NCBI GenBank assembly: GCA_937877575.1
Contig: CALFIZ010000037.1
Location: 1-9,494, forward strand
Length of the DNA stretch: 9,494 nucleotides
Direction: 5' to 3'
Source: an uncultured Marinilabiliales bacterium
Lineage (GTDB): Bacteria > Bacteroidota > Bacteroidia > Bacteroidales > BM520
Position numbers and translations under genes: made by a program. Under the pieces are notes generated by a model, which saw only the letters and a list, made by a program, of their open reading frames with translations, was not told the origin of the DNA and made no database searches. Below, in pieces: positions 1 through 6,946 of this stretch. Positions within the stretch are counted from its first letter, which is position 1. Every line of letters starts with the position of its first letter.

Positions 1-2875
1 AATATCCCTGGTTATACCTGTCGGCAATTTTATCAAAATTCTCATCTATGCCATTATAAACAGGATAATAGTCTGCCATCCTTATTAGCCACCCATAGAA
101 GGGAGAATGCCATACCCATTTATTAGTGAGGATTATCAGTTTCGGATTGAGCATAATCATAAGAAGCAAATCGAGATGAGACTGATGATTGCAAATAACA
201 ACCCCCTGTTTTTCAAATGTTTCATCAAATTCATTAATAAAATTCTTCCTAACTAAAGGGAACATTTTATAGGCTAAACGCATCGAAAAACACAGGAACT
301 TGTGGAAAGATAATCTGTGTCGTTCGGTTCTGCCTCCCACAACAACCAAGAAGAAACCTACTATTGTATCTATAATACTGAAAATCAGAAATATGACAAA
401 ACATACAATTGTATTGGCAAGATTCAGAAATGTTATTGGAATTTTACGCAGTTTACCTTTTTTCTTTGTCAACCATGAAAATATTACAGGTGGTATTATG
501 AATGTCATAACTATAACCGACAACATACCGATGATGGTGACTTCGCCGAGGGAGTGCATGGCAGGATGTTTGGCAAAGACAAGTGTGCCTATACCTATCA
601 GCATAGTCAGTGCCGACAAAACAACTGCACTTTTGAAGGTGTCCACAAGTTTTTTACCGTATGCGTATTCGTTTATCAGGCCTTCCATCATGAAAATGGT
701 ATAGTCATCACCAAGTCCGAAGATAAAGGTTGCAAGAATAATATTCACTATGTTGAATTTGATGCCGAAAATACCCATCAGGCCGAGAATCCATATCCAG
801 CTGAGAAACATTGGCAGGAACGAAAGAATACCGAGTTCGAGACGGCCGAAGGATATCATAAGAAACACAAAAACTATGATACCACAGACATAGACAATCA
901 AGTCAAAATCTTCAGACAATGAAGAAATCATCAATCGCATCATAGTTCCGGAATCAAAGGTCAGGCCTGGAGTTGATTCAACTATGGTCTGTACATCGTC
1001 AGGCTCGGCATATAATAATGAAACCACCATTTTTCTGTCATCATTGTCGATAAGGTAGTTTCCCATAAAATTATCGATAAGGAGCTTGAAATGCTCAGAT
1101 GGAACCACCTCATAATCAGCAGACAAAATATTCGCAAAAGATGAGAAAGCACCTTGTTTGAAGCCGGCAGCAACACCTGCATTGTTGATATCATCCAATA
1201 CAGATTCGCGTTTATCTCTCCAGAAATTGTTCCAAAGTTCAATCTTCTGTTTCTGCATTTCGGAAGACGGCAAGAATCCTCCTATTCCAACCATACTTAG
1301 ACTTGGAAATGTATCAATCATATTATCAACCACTTCGCGGGTCTTTTCATAATTAATCAGAGCCTCGTCAAGAGTTTTCCCTTCAGATACATTATACAGC
1401 AAACTCTTTGAGATATTGCTTACCTGACTAATCTGTTCGAATGCCTCCCGCTGTTCCTGAGTCATATAATTGATTGCGTTCATATTGCCTTCGAACGAAG
1501 TTTTGGGAGATAAAAAGGCGAAGAACACGGTTAAAATGGCGACCACCAGCAAAAGAACTCTATTGGTGTGAAGGCTGATATTGTGAGATTTTTCGAATAT
1601 GGTGCTGTAATCTCTGCCATAAACATTTTTCCTGACGATATGAGGGAGGAAAATGAGCACAAACAGAGTGGTACCTATTAACGTCACAGCTGCGAAAAGT
1701 CCGAAATCGCGCATTGCGCCCGAACTGATGAACAGCAAACTCAGAAATGCGGCAATGGTGGTAATACTGCCTATTGTAAGAGGAAATGAAATATCTTTAA
1801 GCACGCTTTCAGGTCCGGACACATATTTGCCATGTACCACATAATGAAGCGAATAGTTAATTGCAATACCAATAATGATAGATGCTGCTCCGACTGCAAT
1901 GGCAGAAATTGTTCCCTTGGCGACAGACATGAGTGCAAGTGCGAAAAGTCCGCCGAACAAAACTGGGACAAACAGGTATAATATCACATCAAAACGCCTG
2001 AAGAAATAAAACATCAGGGCGACTATCAACAGAACAGCCAACACGACAGATACGACAGAGTCCTTCTTGATTCTGTCGGCATTTGTCACTGCTATCGCTG
2101 CAGCTCCGAAATAAGTTATCTTCACCTCATTATTGAACTCTCTGACAACCTGTGAGATACTATTTTCTATTCCCTCAGTCATACGTTTGTTGCGGGATGT
2201 TTCGCTTGAAGGATAGACTGTTGAAATCAGTATGATTTCTTCCCTTCCGTTTTTGGTGAAAAAATAATCACCGACATTGGAGTATTCGTCACTTACCTTA
2301 AACTGGCTGAGTTTACTGAAGACAGAAGCAGAGATATGCAGTGGGTCAGAGATGATGTTACGTTTCATTATGGTTCCCGCCGGTGAAAGCAATATTTCCC
2401 TGTCGGCTGATATTATTTTTTCGATTGCATCACTACCGATTATAGTATCAAGACGCTTATAATCAGCACTGTCAAGAAAATACACCATATTATCTGTGAT
2501 GAAAGACATCACTTCCATCTGGTCAGATTGGTCAACTTTGTAAAAAACATCAGATATATATTCGTCACCAACTATGGAATCAACAATTTCAACGAAACGT
2601 TCAGCAACATTATTGAGTAAATCCACATCTGGTTCTCCTGAAGTATCCGTTTCAAAAATCTTCAATATGATTTTATCACTGATTCCCGCATTATTAATGA
2701 CATAGGAGATATCATCGGAGTGTTCGGTTTTTGGAAGAAATTTTGCTATATCCTCCTCAAAATTGACACGCGATGCGAGGAAGACGAAAACCACAACTGA
2801 AACGGAAAGAATCACCCATAGAAAAGACAGGTGTTTTCTGAAAAAATCATATATGCCGCAGAAAAGTTTAACCAA
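1..2875 (-). CDS. MMPL-family transporter fused to a PlsC-type lysophospholipid acyltransferase (3' end cut by window)
   Basis: The reading frame is open from 2875 to base 1 (958 residues, no stop). It is an inner-membrane exporter of the RND/MMPL type. TM1 lies at about residues 17-34, a periplasmic loop at 38-270, TM2-6 at 275-430, TM7 at 440-457, a second loop up to 655, and TM8-12 at 660-800. The second half carries the MMPL signature GLGDDY at 720-725; the equivalent site in the first half is N340-Y341. A further hydrophobic stretch at about 820-845 leads into an acyltransferase domain with NHQSHLD at 896-902 (the HX4D catalytic motif) and a PFYGWLIR block at 925-932. Bacteroidota encode proteins with this order plus a C-terminal SAM methyltransferase, so a methyltransferase may follow outside the window; that is inference. 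The likely role is export and acylation of an envelope lipid, with the LolA-like neighbour 29 bases upstream. The start is TTG: an in-frame TAA lies at 2891-2893, and the first in-frame ATG (2518) would remove TM1. Confidence 0.9.
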   Translation of the reverse strand, partial: MVKLFCGIYDFFRKHLSFLWVILSVSVVVFVFLASRVNFEEDIAKFLPKTEHSDDISYVINNAGISDKIILKIFETDTSGEPDVDLLNNVAERFVEIVDSIVGDEYISDVFYKVDQSDQMEVMSFITDNMVYFLDSADYKRLDTIIGSDAIEKIISADREILLSPAGTIMKRNIISDPLHISASVFSKLSQFKVSDEYSNVGDYFFTKNGREEIILISTVYPSSETSRNKRMTEGIENSISQVVREFNNEVKITYFGAAAIAVTNADRIKKDSVVSVVLAVLLIVALMFYFFRRFDVILYLFVPVLFGGLFALALMSVAKGTISAIAVGAASIIIGIAINYSLHYVVHGKYVSGPESVLKDISFPLTIGSITTIAAFLSLLFISSGAMRDFGLFAAVTLIGTTLFVLIFLPHIVRKNVYGRDYSTIFEKSHNISLHTNRVLLLVVAILTVFFAFLSPKTSFEGNMNAINYMTQEQREAFEQISQVSNISKSLLYNVSEGKTLDEALINYEKTREVVDNMIDTFPSLSMVGIGGFLPSSEMQKQKIELWNNFWRDKRESVLDDINNAGVAAGFKQGAFSSFANILSADYEVVPSEHFKLLIDNFMGNYLIDNDDRKMVVSLLYAEPDDVQTIVESTPGLTFDSGTMMRLMISSLSEDFDLIVYVCGIIVFVFLMISFGRLELGILSFLPMFLSWIWILGLMGIFGIKFNIVNIILATFIFGLGDDYTIFMMEGLINEYAYGKKLVDTFKSAVVLSALTMLIGIGTLVFAKHPAMHSLGEVTIIGMLSVIVMTFIIPPVIFSWLTKKKGKLRKIPITFLNLANTIVCFVIFLIFSIIDTIVGFFLVVVGGRTERHRLSFHKFLCFSMRLAYKMFPLVRKNFINEFDETFEKQGVVICNHQSHLDLLLMIMLNPKLIILTNKWVWHSPFYGWLIRMADYYPVYNGIDENFDKIADRYNQGY

Positions 2876-2904
2876 AACAGATGTAAAACGTTAAATGTTT
2901 ATGA

Positions 2905-3552
2905 CTATTCTATATTAAAAACCTCAGAAGGGATATCTATGTTTACCTTGCATGTTGATATCGTGATGACGGTTATATCACCGTTTGCATCTGTCATTTC
3001 GATTGATTCAGCGAGATAATTCTGATTAAGAAAGACTGCCATTTCAGACATAAAGTTCCTCATGTTTTTTTTGAGAGGTGACAGAACCACACAATATGAA
3101 GATTCATTTTTAAAGACATCCACCCTAAAATTTTCGTTGCCGGAGAATCCTGAGCCGTTAAGACTACTTGCGATAAGCTTTATCATTTCCGACATGGATT
3201 TGTTTCTGGCAGCATCCATCTTTTTCCTTGAATTATCTGATTCATAACACATTGCATCACCATTTAGGATAAACGCAGAGTATTTGGGACTATTATATTC
3301 CCAATGAAGTCTATCAGGATACTGATAATACATAACGCCTTCAGAGACAGAAGATTCGGCAAGTACTGAAACGAATTTCTCCTGTTTGAAAGAGCACTGC
3401 ATTGAAGTCACGGAAGCTGATTTTTCGGAAATCATACTGATAATTTCCGTTTTATCGGTCCCTGTGACAGCATAACCTTTTTGTCTCTGAGCCTGAAGCA
3501 AAAACGTACTGAATACCAGCATGACAGCCACTATGTATTTTATTTTTGACAT
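2905..3552 (-). CDS. LolA-like outer-membrane lipoprotein carrier protein
   Basis: This 215-residue protein has a Sec signal peptide (lysines at 3 and 5, hydrophobic 6-18, probable cleavage after QA at 20-21), so it is periplasmic. The mature part resembles the LolA/LolB half-barrel fold: an early CSFKQEK segment (53-59), then EG (71-72), then PDRLHWEYNSP (79-89), which matches the family's P-x-R-L-x-W-E-Y pattern, and a C-terminal run ending DIPSEVFNI (206-214). Classical LolA ferries lipoproteins from LolCDE to the outer membrane. Divergent copies beside MMPL transporters occur in aryl-polyene and flexirubin clusters, where they are thought to help carry the lipid product across the periplasm. 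Its place between the ArnE-like gene (5-base gap) and the MMPL fusion (29-base gap) suggests that second role rather than housekeeping LolA. Specific cargo is not visible from sequence. Confidence 0.85.
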   Translation of the reverse strand: MSKIKYIVAVMLVFSTFLLQAQRQKGYAVTGTDKTEIISMISEKSASVTSMQCSFKQEKFVSVLAESSVSEGVMYYQYPDRLHWEYNSPKYSAFILNGDAMCYESDNSRKKMDAARNKSMSEMIKLIASSLNGSGFSGNENFRVDVFKNESSYCVVLSPLKKNMRNFMSEMAVFLNQNYLAESIEMTDANGDITVITISTCKVNIDIPSEVFNIE

Positions 3553-3557
3553 TCTGT

Positions 3558-3914
3558 TTACTGATGTTGTACCAAAATTACACCTGCAATGATTAACACA
3601 AGTCCTATCCAGCGGGAGAATGGGACAGTTTCATGAAGTATTAATACAGCAGCAATCATGCCAAACATGTAAGTCATGGCTGACAAAGGATAAGCTATAT
3701 TGAATTCATAATGTTTAAGAATATACATCCACAGAAGTGTTCCCGAGAGAGCAGAAAGCCCGGACAAGAGCAGCGGCCAATTAGTGAAAAGATTTCCGAA
3801 GAATTTCCATGACCAGCTGAATTTATTGATTCGTGCCATTGCAAGCTTCAGGGATATCTGAGCTGTGGAAATACATAGCGCCTGGATTATTGATAGTGGC
3901 AGAAGACGGATCAT
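3558..3914 (-). CDS. ArnE/EamA-like small multidrug-resistance-type membrane protein
   Basis: This is a 118-residue integral membrane protein with four predicted helices (about 5-25, 47-66, 72-93, 100-116). The IAYP motif at 73-76, the HE pair at 94-95 and the closing GLVLIIAGVILV helix resemble ArnE/ArnF, the subunits that flip undecaprenyl-phosphate-aminoarabinose, and the half-size EamA family generally. The membrane-embedded glutamate of EmrE's first helix is absent, so classical drug/proton antiport is unlikely. I chose ATG 3914 rather than ATG 3941, which would add nine residues (MGFFYNRNN), because those codons lie inside the T-run and 3' arm of the terminator at 3929-3960 and do not resemble the family N-terminus. 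It is followed after 5 bases by the LolA-like gene, so the two are probably co-translated. A role in flipping a lipid-linked intermediate for the same envelope-lipid pathway is inference. Confidence 0.8.
   Translation of the reverse strand: MIRLLPLSIIQALCISTAQISLKLAMARINKFSWSWKFFGNLFTNWPLLLSGLSALSGTLLWMYILKHYEFNIAYPLSAMTYMFGMIAAVLILHETVPFSRWIGLVLIIAGVILVQHQ
3573..3602 (-). promoter_or_regulatory. Possible internal promoter for the LolA-like and MMPL genes
   Basis: The minus strand reads TAATTTTG at 3580-3573, matching the Bacteroidota -7 consensus TAnnTTTG. A CTTG lies 18 bases upstream at 3602-3599, near the expected TTTG -33 box. Initiation about 7 bases downstream would leave a leader of roughly 14 bases before the LolA-like ATG at 3552. 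The boxes lie inside the last codons of the ArnE-like gene, so a chance match is quite possible. Confidence 0.3.
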
Positions 3915-3928
3915 GTTGTTTCGATTAT

Positions 3929-3960
3929 AAAAAAAGCCCATTCCATACAGAATGAGCTTT
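3929..3960 (-). terminator. Intrinsic (Rho-independent) terminator of the small outer-membrane protein gene
   Basis: On the minus strand, AAAGCTCATTC (3960-3950) pairs with GAATGGGCTTT (3943-3933) over 11 base pairs with one U-G wobble and a 6-base loop. It runs straight into seven Ts (3935-3929). It begins 20 bases after the stop of the beta-barrel gene (3981) and finishes before the ArnE-like start at 3914. The plus-strand side lacks a clean T-run, so it appears to act in one direction. Confidence 0.85.
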
Positions 3961-3980
3961 ATATGTTAATATAAATCGGA

Positions 3981-4451
3981 TTAGAATTTATACCTTGCCG
4001 AAAATGCAAAGTCATAGAAACCTGATTTGTAAAAATGTGTGCCTCCATTATATAATTCGACACCAATCATAGGACGATAGTCAACTGATAATATCAGTGG
4101 AAACCAGAACTGATATTCAAGGCCAACCTGTCCGACAAGACCTACATTAAATGGTTTATAGCCATAATAACTCCCAAAATAGTAACCGGCACCTATACCA
4201 GGACCGGCATACCAATTGAACTGACCTTTACTTGCCCAGTCTGGAGAAGCGAATATGAAATCATATACGGCAGTGGCATGGAGCTGATTAAATCCCCATG
4301 TGCCGGCATCGATTTCAATAAAATTGTTACCTACTGAGTGCTGGTACGATGCATCATAATAATAACCGAAACGAAGACCAATGGAACGTGGTTGTGCCAT
4401 TGCTAATGTGCTCACACAAACGAGCAACAAAATTGTAAAAATCTTTTTCAT
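3981..4451 (-). CDS. Small outer-membrane beta-barrel protein of unknown function
   Basis: This 156-residue protein has a clear signal peptide (KK at 2-3, hydrophobic core ILLLVCVSTLAM, cleavage after AMA/Q near 19-20). The mature sequence alternates polar and aromatic residues in short strands rich in Tyr, Gly and Phe, separated by Gly/Asn turns. It ends in RYKF, the terminal aromatic signature recognised by the BAM complex. About 136 mature residues would suit an eight-stranded OmpA/OmpX-size barrel. I cannot assign a substrate or named family. The gene has its own promoter (4476-4483), an A-rich leader in place of a Shine-Dalgarno site, and a terminator downstream, so it is probably expressed independently of the flanking genes. 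It is too short to be a major porin; a structural or adhesion-related barrel is possible. Confidence 0.8.
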   Translation of the reverse strand: MKKIFTILLLVCVSTLAMAQPRSIGLRFGYYYDASYQHSVGNNFIEIDAGTWGFNQLHATAVYDFIFASPDWASKGQFNWYAGPGIGAGYYFGSYYGYKPFNVGLVGQVGLEYQFWFPLILSVDYRPMIGVELYNGGTHFYKSGFYDFAFSARYKF

Positions 4452-4475
4452 AACTTTTCTATTTTAATATTTCTG

Positions 4476-4483
4476 CAAAAATA
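4476..4483 (-). promoter_or_regulatory. Bacteroidota-type -7 promoter element of the beta-barrel gene
   Basis: The minus strand reads TATTTTTG, an exact match to the TAnnTTTG -7 element used by the Bacteroidota primary sigma factor. It ends 24 bases upstream of the ATG at 4451 and follows a very AT-rich tract (4484-4503). The -33 position has only a weak CTTC instead of TTTG. Initiation near 4469 would leave a leader of about 18 bases. Confidence 0.65.
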
Positions 4484-4533
4484 CACATTTTTTTTATAAT
4501 ATGAAGAATCATCCAATAATTTGGACATCGTAA

Positions 4534-6933
4534 TCAGAACGGATAGCCGATAGCGAGATTGAACTTTGTATTAAAAAGACTGAAAGAAAATGGTAAAATC
4601 ACATCACCATCTTCAGTCGAATAATAGCTTGGGCAAGGGTCATAGACAGGACAGCCGGCATCGACTCGCAGCACAAAGAAGTTAAAGTCGAGTCTTAATC
4701 CAACGCCGACATCCACAGCGATTTCCTTATAAAAACGGTTGAACTGAAAATCGCCGTTATTGAAATACTCATCCTCATTCAGAAGCCAGATATTACCTGC
4801 ATCTGCGAAGACAGCCATATTGAAAACACCTGAGAGAGGGAATCGAAATTCGACATTAGCTTTAAGTGATATATCTCCAACTCGTTCGTATTTAGGAGAA
4901 TAATTAATTGCAGACCCTGGACCGAGCAGTTTAAGTCCCCATCCGCGCATATCATTGGCACCACCCGCATAACAGGCCTTTTCAACAGGCATAACCCACG
5001 AATTGCCATACGGAATGCCTACGGCTGAAGCGAACCTCATGACCATGCATGTTTTAGATGTGAAATAATGATAATACTTGTATTCCAGCTCACTGAGAAC
5101 AAACTGTGCATACGGAACGCCTAAAAAATGATAGTTTCCGTTATCGTCCTTTGTCTGTTTGGTCAATGCAGCAATGCCATACAACAGATTTCCAGAGGAT
5201 TCTCCACTGAGTCGCAGATAATGATAATCGCCCGTTGTGACCTTGGCTGACTGATTTGACGTAGTGAATGTATATTTCAGTCCAAGCAGTGTATGGCTGG
5301 TATATTGACTCTCGTATATAGAGCTTCGCATTGTGGCAATACGATGTTCAAACTCAGGAGTCTTGTTGATTCTGACGTAACTGAAATCTATAGGAGAAGC
5401 ATAATTCGACTGTAAGAAATTGAACTTCCAGCGATATCCCAATGTTGTGTTAAGTATTATCCTATCATACATCCCTGCTCTTTTCTGATAACTGAAGCCT
5501 ACGTCTATATTAGTCTGAGGAGAATAGTATCCAGGCATCTTACCCCAATTCCATGGCAGCAGGATACGCGGAAAGTACAAGCTTGAAGTCAAACTTGCCT
5601 GCGCTGTATTTATTATACTGTCGATACCACTTCCCAACTGAAGCTCCAATCCGCCCGAAGCAGCCATCTGAAACGATTCACCACCCGTGAATATGTTTCT
5701 GTTGCTGTATGACAGATTCAACCCGAATCCAAGACGTCCGCCGTTATTGGTAACCTCGGTATCTACAGAATTGGAATGAAGCTTTTTTCGGGTTATTCTG
5801 ATATCACAATCCAACAAACTGTCGGCCGCAGCCCCTACAGGGGTATAAGTCACTGTGGCATATCTTATTGCAGGAATATTCACCAGACTTCGAGTAGTGA
5901 AGTTAGTCACCTCCTGGCGATAGAGATTTCCCGGTAATGTGTATATTGCATTCAACAGGACATCAGGATTGATTTTCTCCCTGCCGATATTGTAAAACGT
6001 GATTTCACCTTTTGTAAGAGTGTCTTTTGCCGGAAAACGGGATACTATTATATCATTTTCGAATGTCCTGTTATAATCGACTTCCGGATCATAATTGGAA
6101 TAGATATCGACATTTCGTATGTAATATTTTCGAAAGTCCAGTTCCTTTGGTTTGTCATCAACCATTATCACAGGATTATTGATATCAACCGTGATATCAG
6201 CCTTGTTTGACATCATACTGGTATCCACGGTGTAAGTCACCAAATCCTTGGAGAAGAAATAATAGCCTTCGTTTCTCAAAACATTGCTTATCCTGCTTCT
6301 CTCATTGTCAAGGATATATGAATTAAGTATTCCGTCTGGCTTTATAAAGCTCTTGCTTCTTCCCTTAAAGGCAATGCTGTCAACTTCAGGGTCAGAAATA
6401 TTGAAGGAAATGTCATTATAGCGACAAGGTGCATTGGGCTTGACGAAATAAGTTATCTTATCCTCAGGATGTTTCCTGTGTCGTTTCTTTACAGAATATG
6501 TTATTTCAGGATTAAAATATCCGAGGTTGAACAGTTCCTGTCTGAATTGGACAATTGTGTTGTCAATATCCGCAACGTCAACATATACCGGGGGCTCTCC
6601 CCATTTGTTCTGCAGCAGGTTCTTGAAATCATCCTCTTTCTGAAACGAATGAAGGTCAAGGACATTAGGTCCGATGTAAAGATGTTTGTAGTTAAGGGTC
6701 CCCAATTCATACATATACAGTTTCATACGGAACAGCCCCAGAAACCTTGTATTGGGGACCGGAGTCGCGAATTTCGTCAAGTCGCCTGACTTGACTTCAG
6801 ACTTTTTTTCAGTAATCTTCACCTTGTTCTCCAAGAGCAAATCGCCTGTACGATAAGCCTTTCTGGCCGGAGTGCATGAAGTCATACACACCGCTATCAA
6901 GGACATACCGACAACAAGGTTTCGTACTGACAT
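4534..6933 (-). CDS. BamA/TamA-family outer-membrane lipoprotein (TamL type)
   Basis: This 799-residue Omp85-superfamily protein should sit in the outer membrane and help insert or fold other outer-membrane proteins. The N-terminus is a lipoprotein signal: hydrophobic 6-16, then MTSC with the acylated cysteine at 20. Acylated BamA-family members of this kind are typical of Bacteroidota, where they are called TamL. Residues about 60-375 form the POTRA region, including an FNLGYF segment after a Val-Asp-rich stretch near 105-140. From about 390 the sequence becomes a barrel of alternating strands. MRGW at 662-665 corresponds to the family's conserved (V/I)RG(F/Y) loop-6 motif, and the C-terminus is a terminal Phe (GYPF). 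It starts 13 bases after the stop of the PNGase F-like gene, so the two are probably co-transcribed; I see no promoter between them. No tamB-like gene is adjacent in this window, so it may be an unlinked TamL or a paralogue. Confidence 0.9.
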   Translation of the reverse strand: MSVRNLVVGMSLIAVCMTSCTPARKAYRTGDLLLENKVKITEKKSEVKSGDLTKFATPVPNTRFLGLFRMKLYMYELGTLNYKHLYIGPNVLDLHSFQKEDDFKNLLQNKWGEPPVYVDVADIDNTIVQFRQELFNLGYFNPEITYSVKKRHRKHPEDKITYFVKPNAPCRYNDISFNISDPEVDSIAFKGRSKSFIKPDGILNSYILDNERSRISNVLRNEGYYFFSKDLVTYTVDTSMMSNKADITVDINNPVIMVDDKPKELDFRKYYIRNVDIYSNYDPEVDYNRTFENDIIVSRFPAKDTLTKGEITFYNIGREKINPDVLLNAIYTLPGNLYRQEVTNFTTRSLVNIPAIRYATVTYTPVGAAADSLLDCDIRITRKKLHSNSVDTEVTNNGGRLGFGLNLSYSNRNIFTGGESFQMAASGGLELQLGSGIDSIINTAQASLTSSLYFPRILLPWNWGKMPGYYSPQTNIDVGFSYQKRAGMYDRIILNTTLGYRWKFNFLQSNYASPIDFSYVRINKTPEFEHRIATMRSSIYESQYTSHTLLGLKYTFTTSNQSAKVTTGDYHYLRLSGESSGNLLYGIAALTKQTKDDNGNYHFLGVPYAQFVLSELEYKYYHYFTSKTCMVMRFASAVGIPYGNSWVMPVEKACYAGGANDMRGWGLKLLGPGSAINYSPKYERVGDISLKANVEFRFPLSGVFNMAVFADAGNIWLLNEDEYFNNGDFQFNRFYKEIAVDVGVGLRLDFNFFVLRVDAGCPVYDPCPSYYSTEDGDVILPFSFSLFNTKFNLAIGYPF

Positions 6934-6946
6934 GATATTCCAACAA

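Noticed and set aside
300..922. Plus-strand open frames at 300-704 and 554-922
   Set aside because: They lie opposite the well-supported MMPL coding frame, show no signal, domain or composition of a real protein, and are shadows of that gene.
3939..3941. ATG giving a 127-residue ArnE-like protein
   Set aside because: It sits inside the terminator hairpin arm; the nine added residues are not family-like, and ATG 3914 gives the normal length.
4512..4525. Small inverted repeat after the TamL-type gene as a terminator
   Set aside because: The stem is only about five AT-rich base pairs and is not followed directly by a T-run, so it does not look like an intrinsic terminator.
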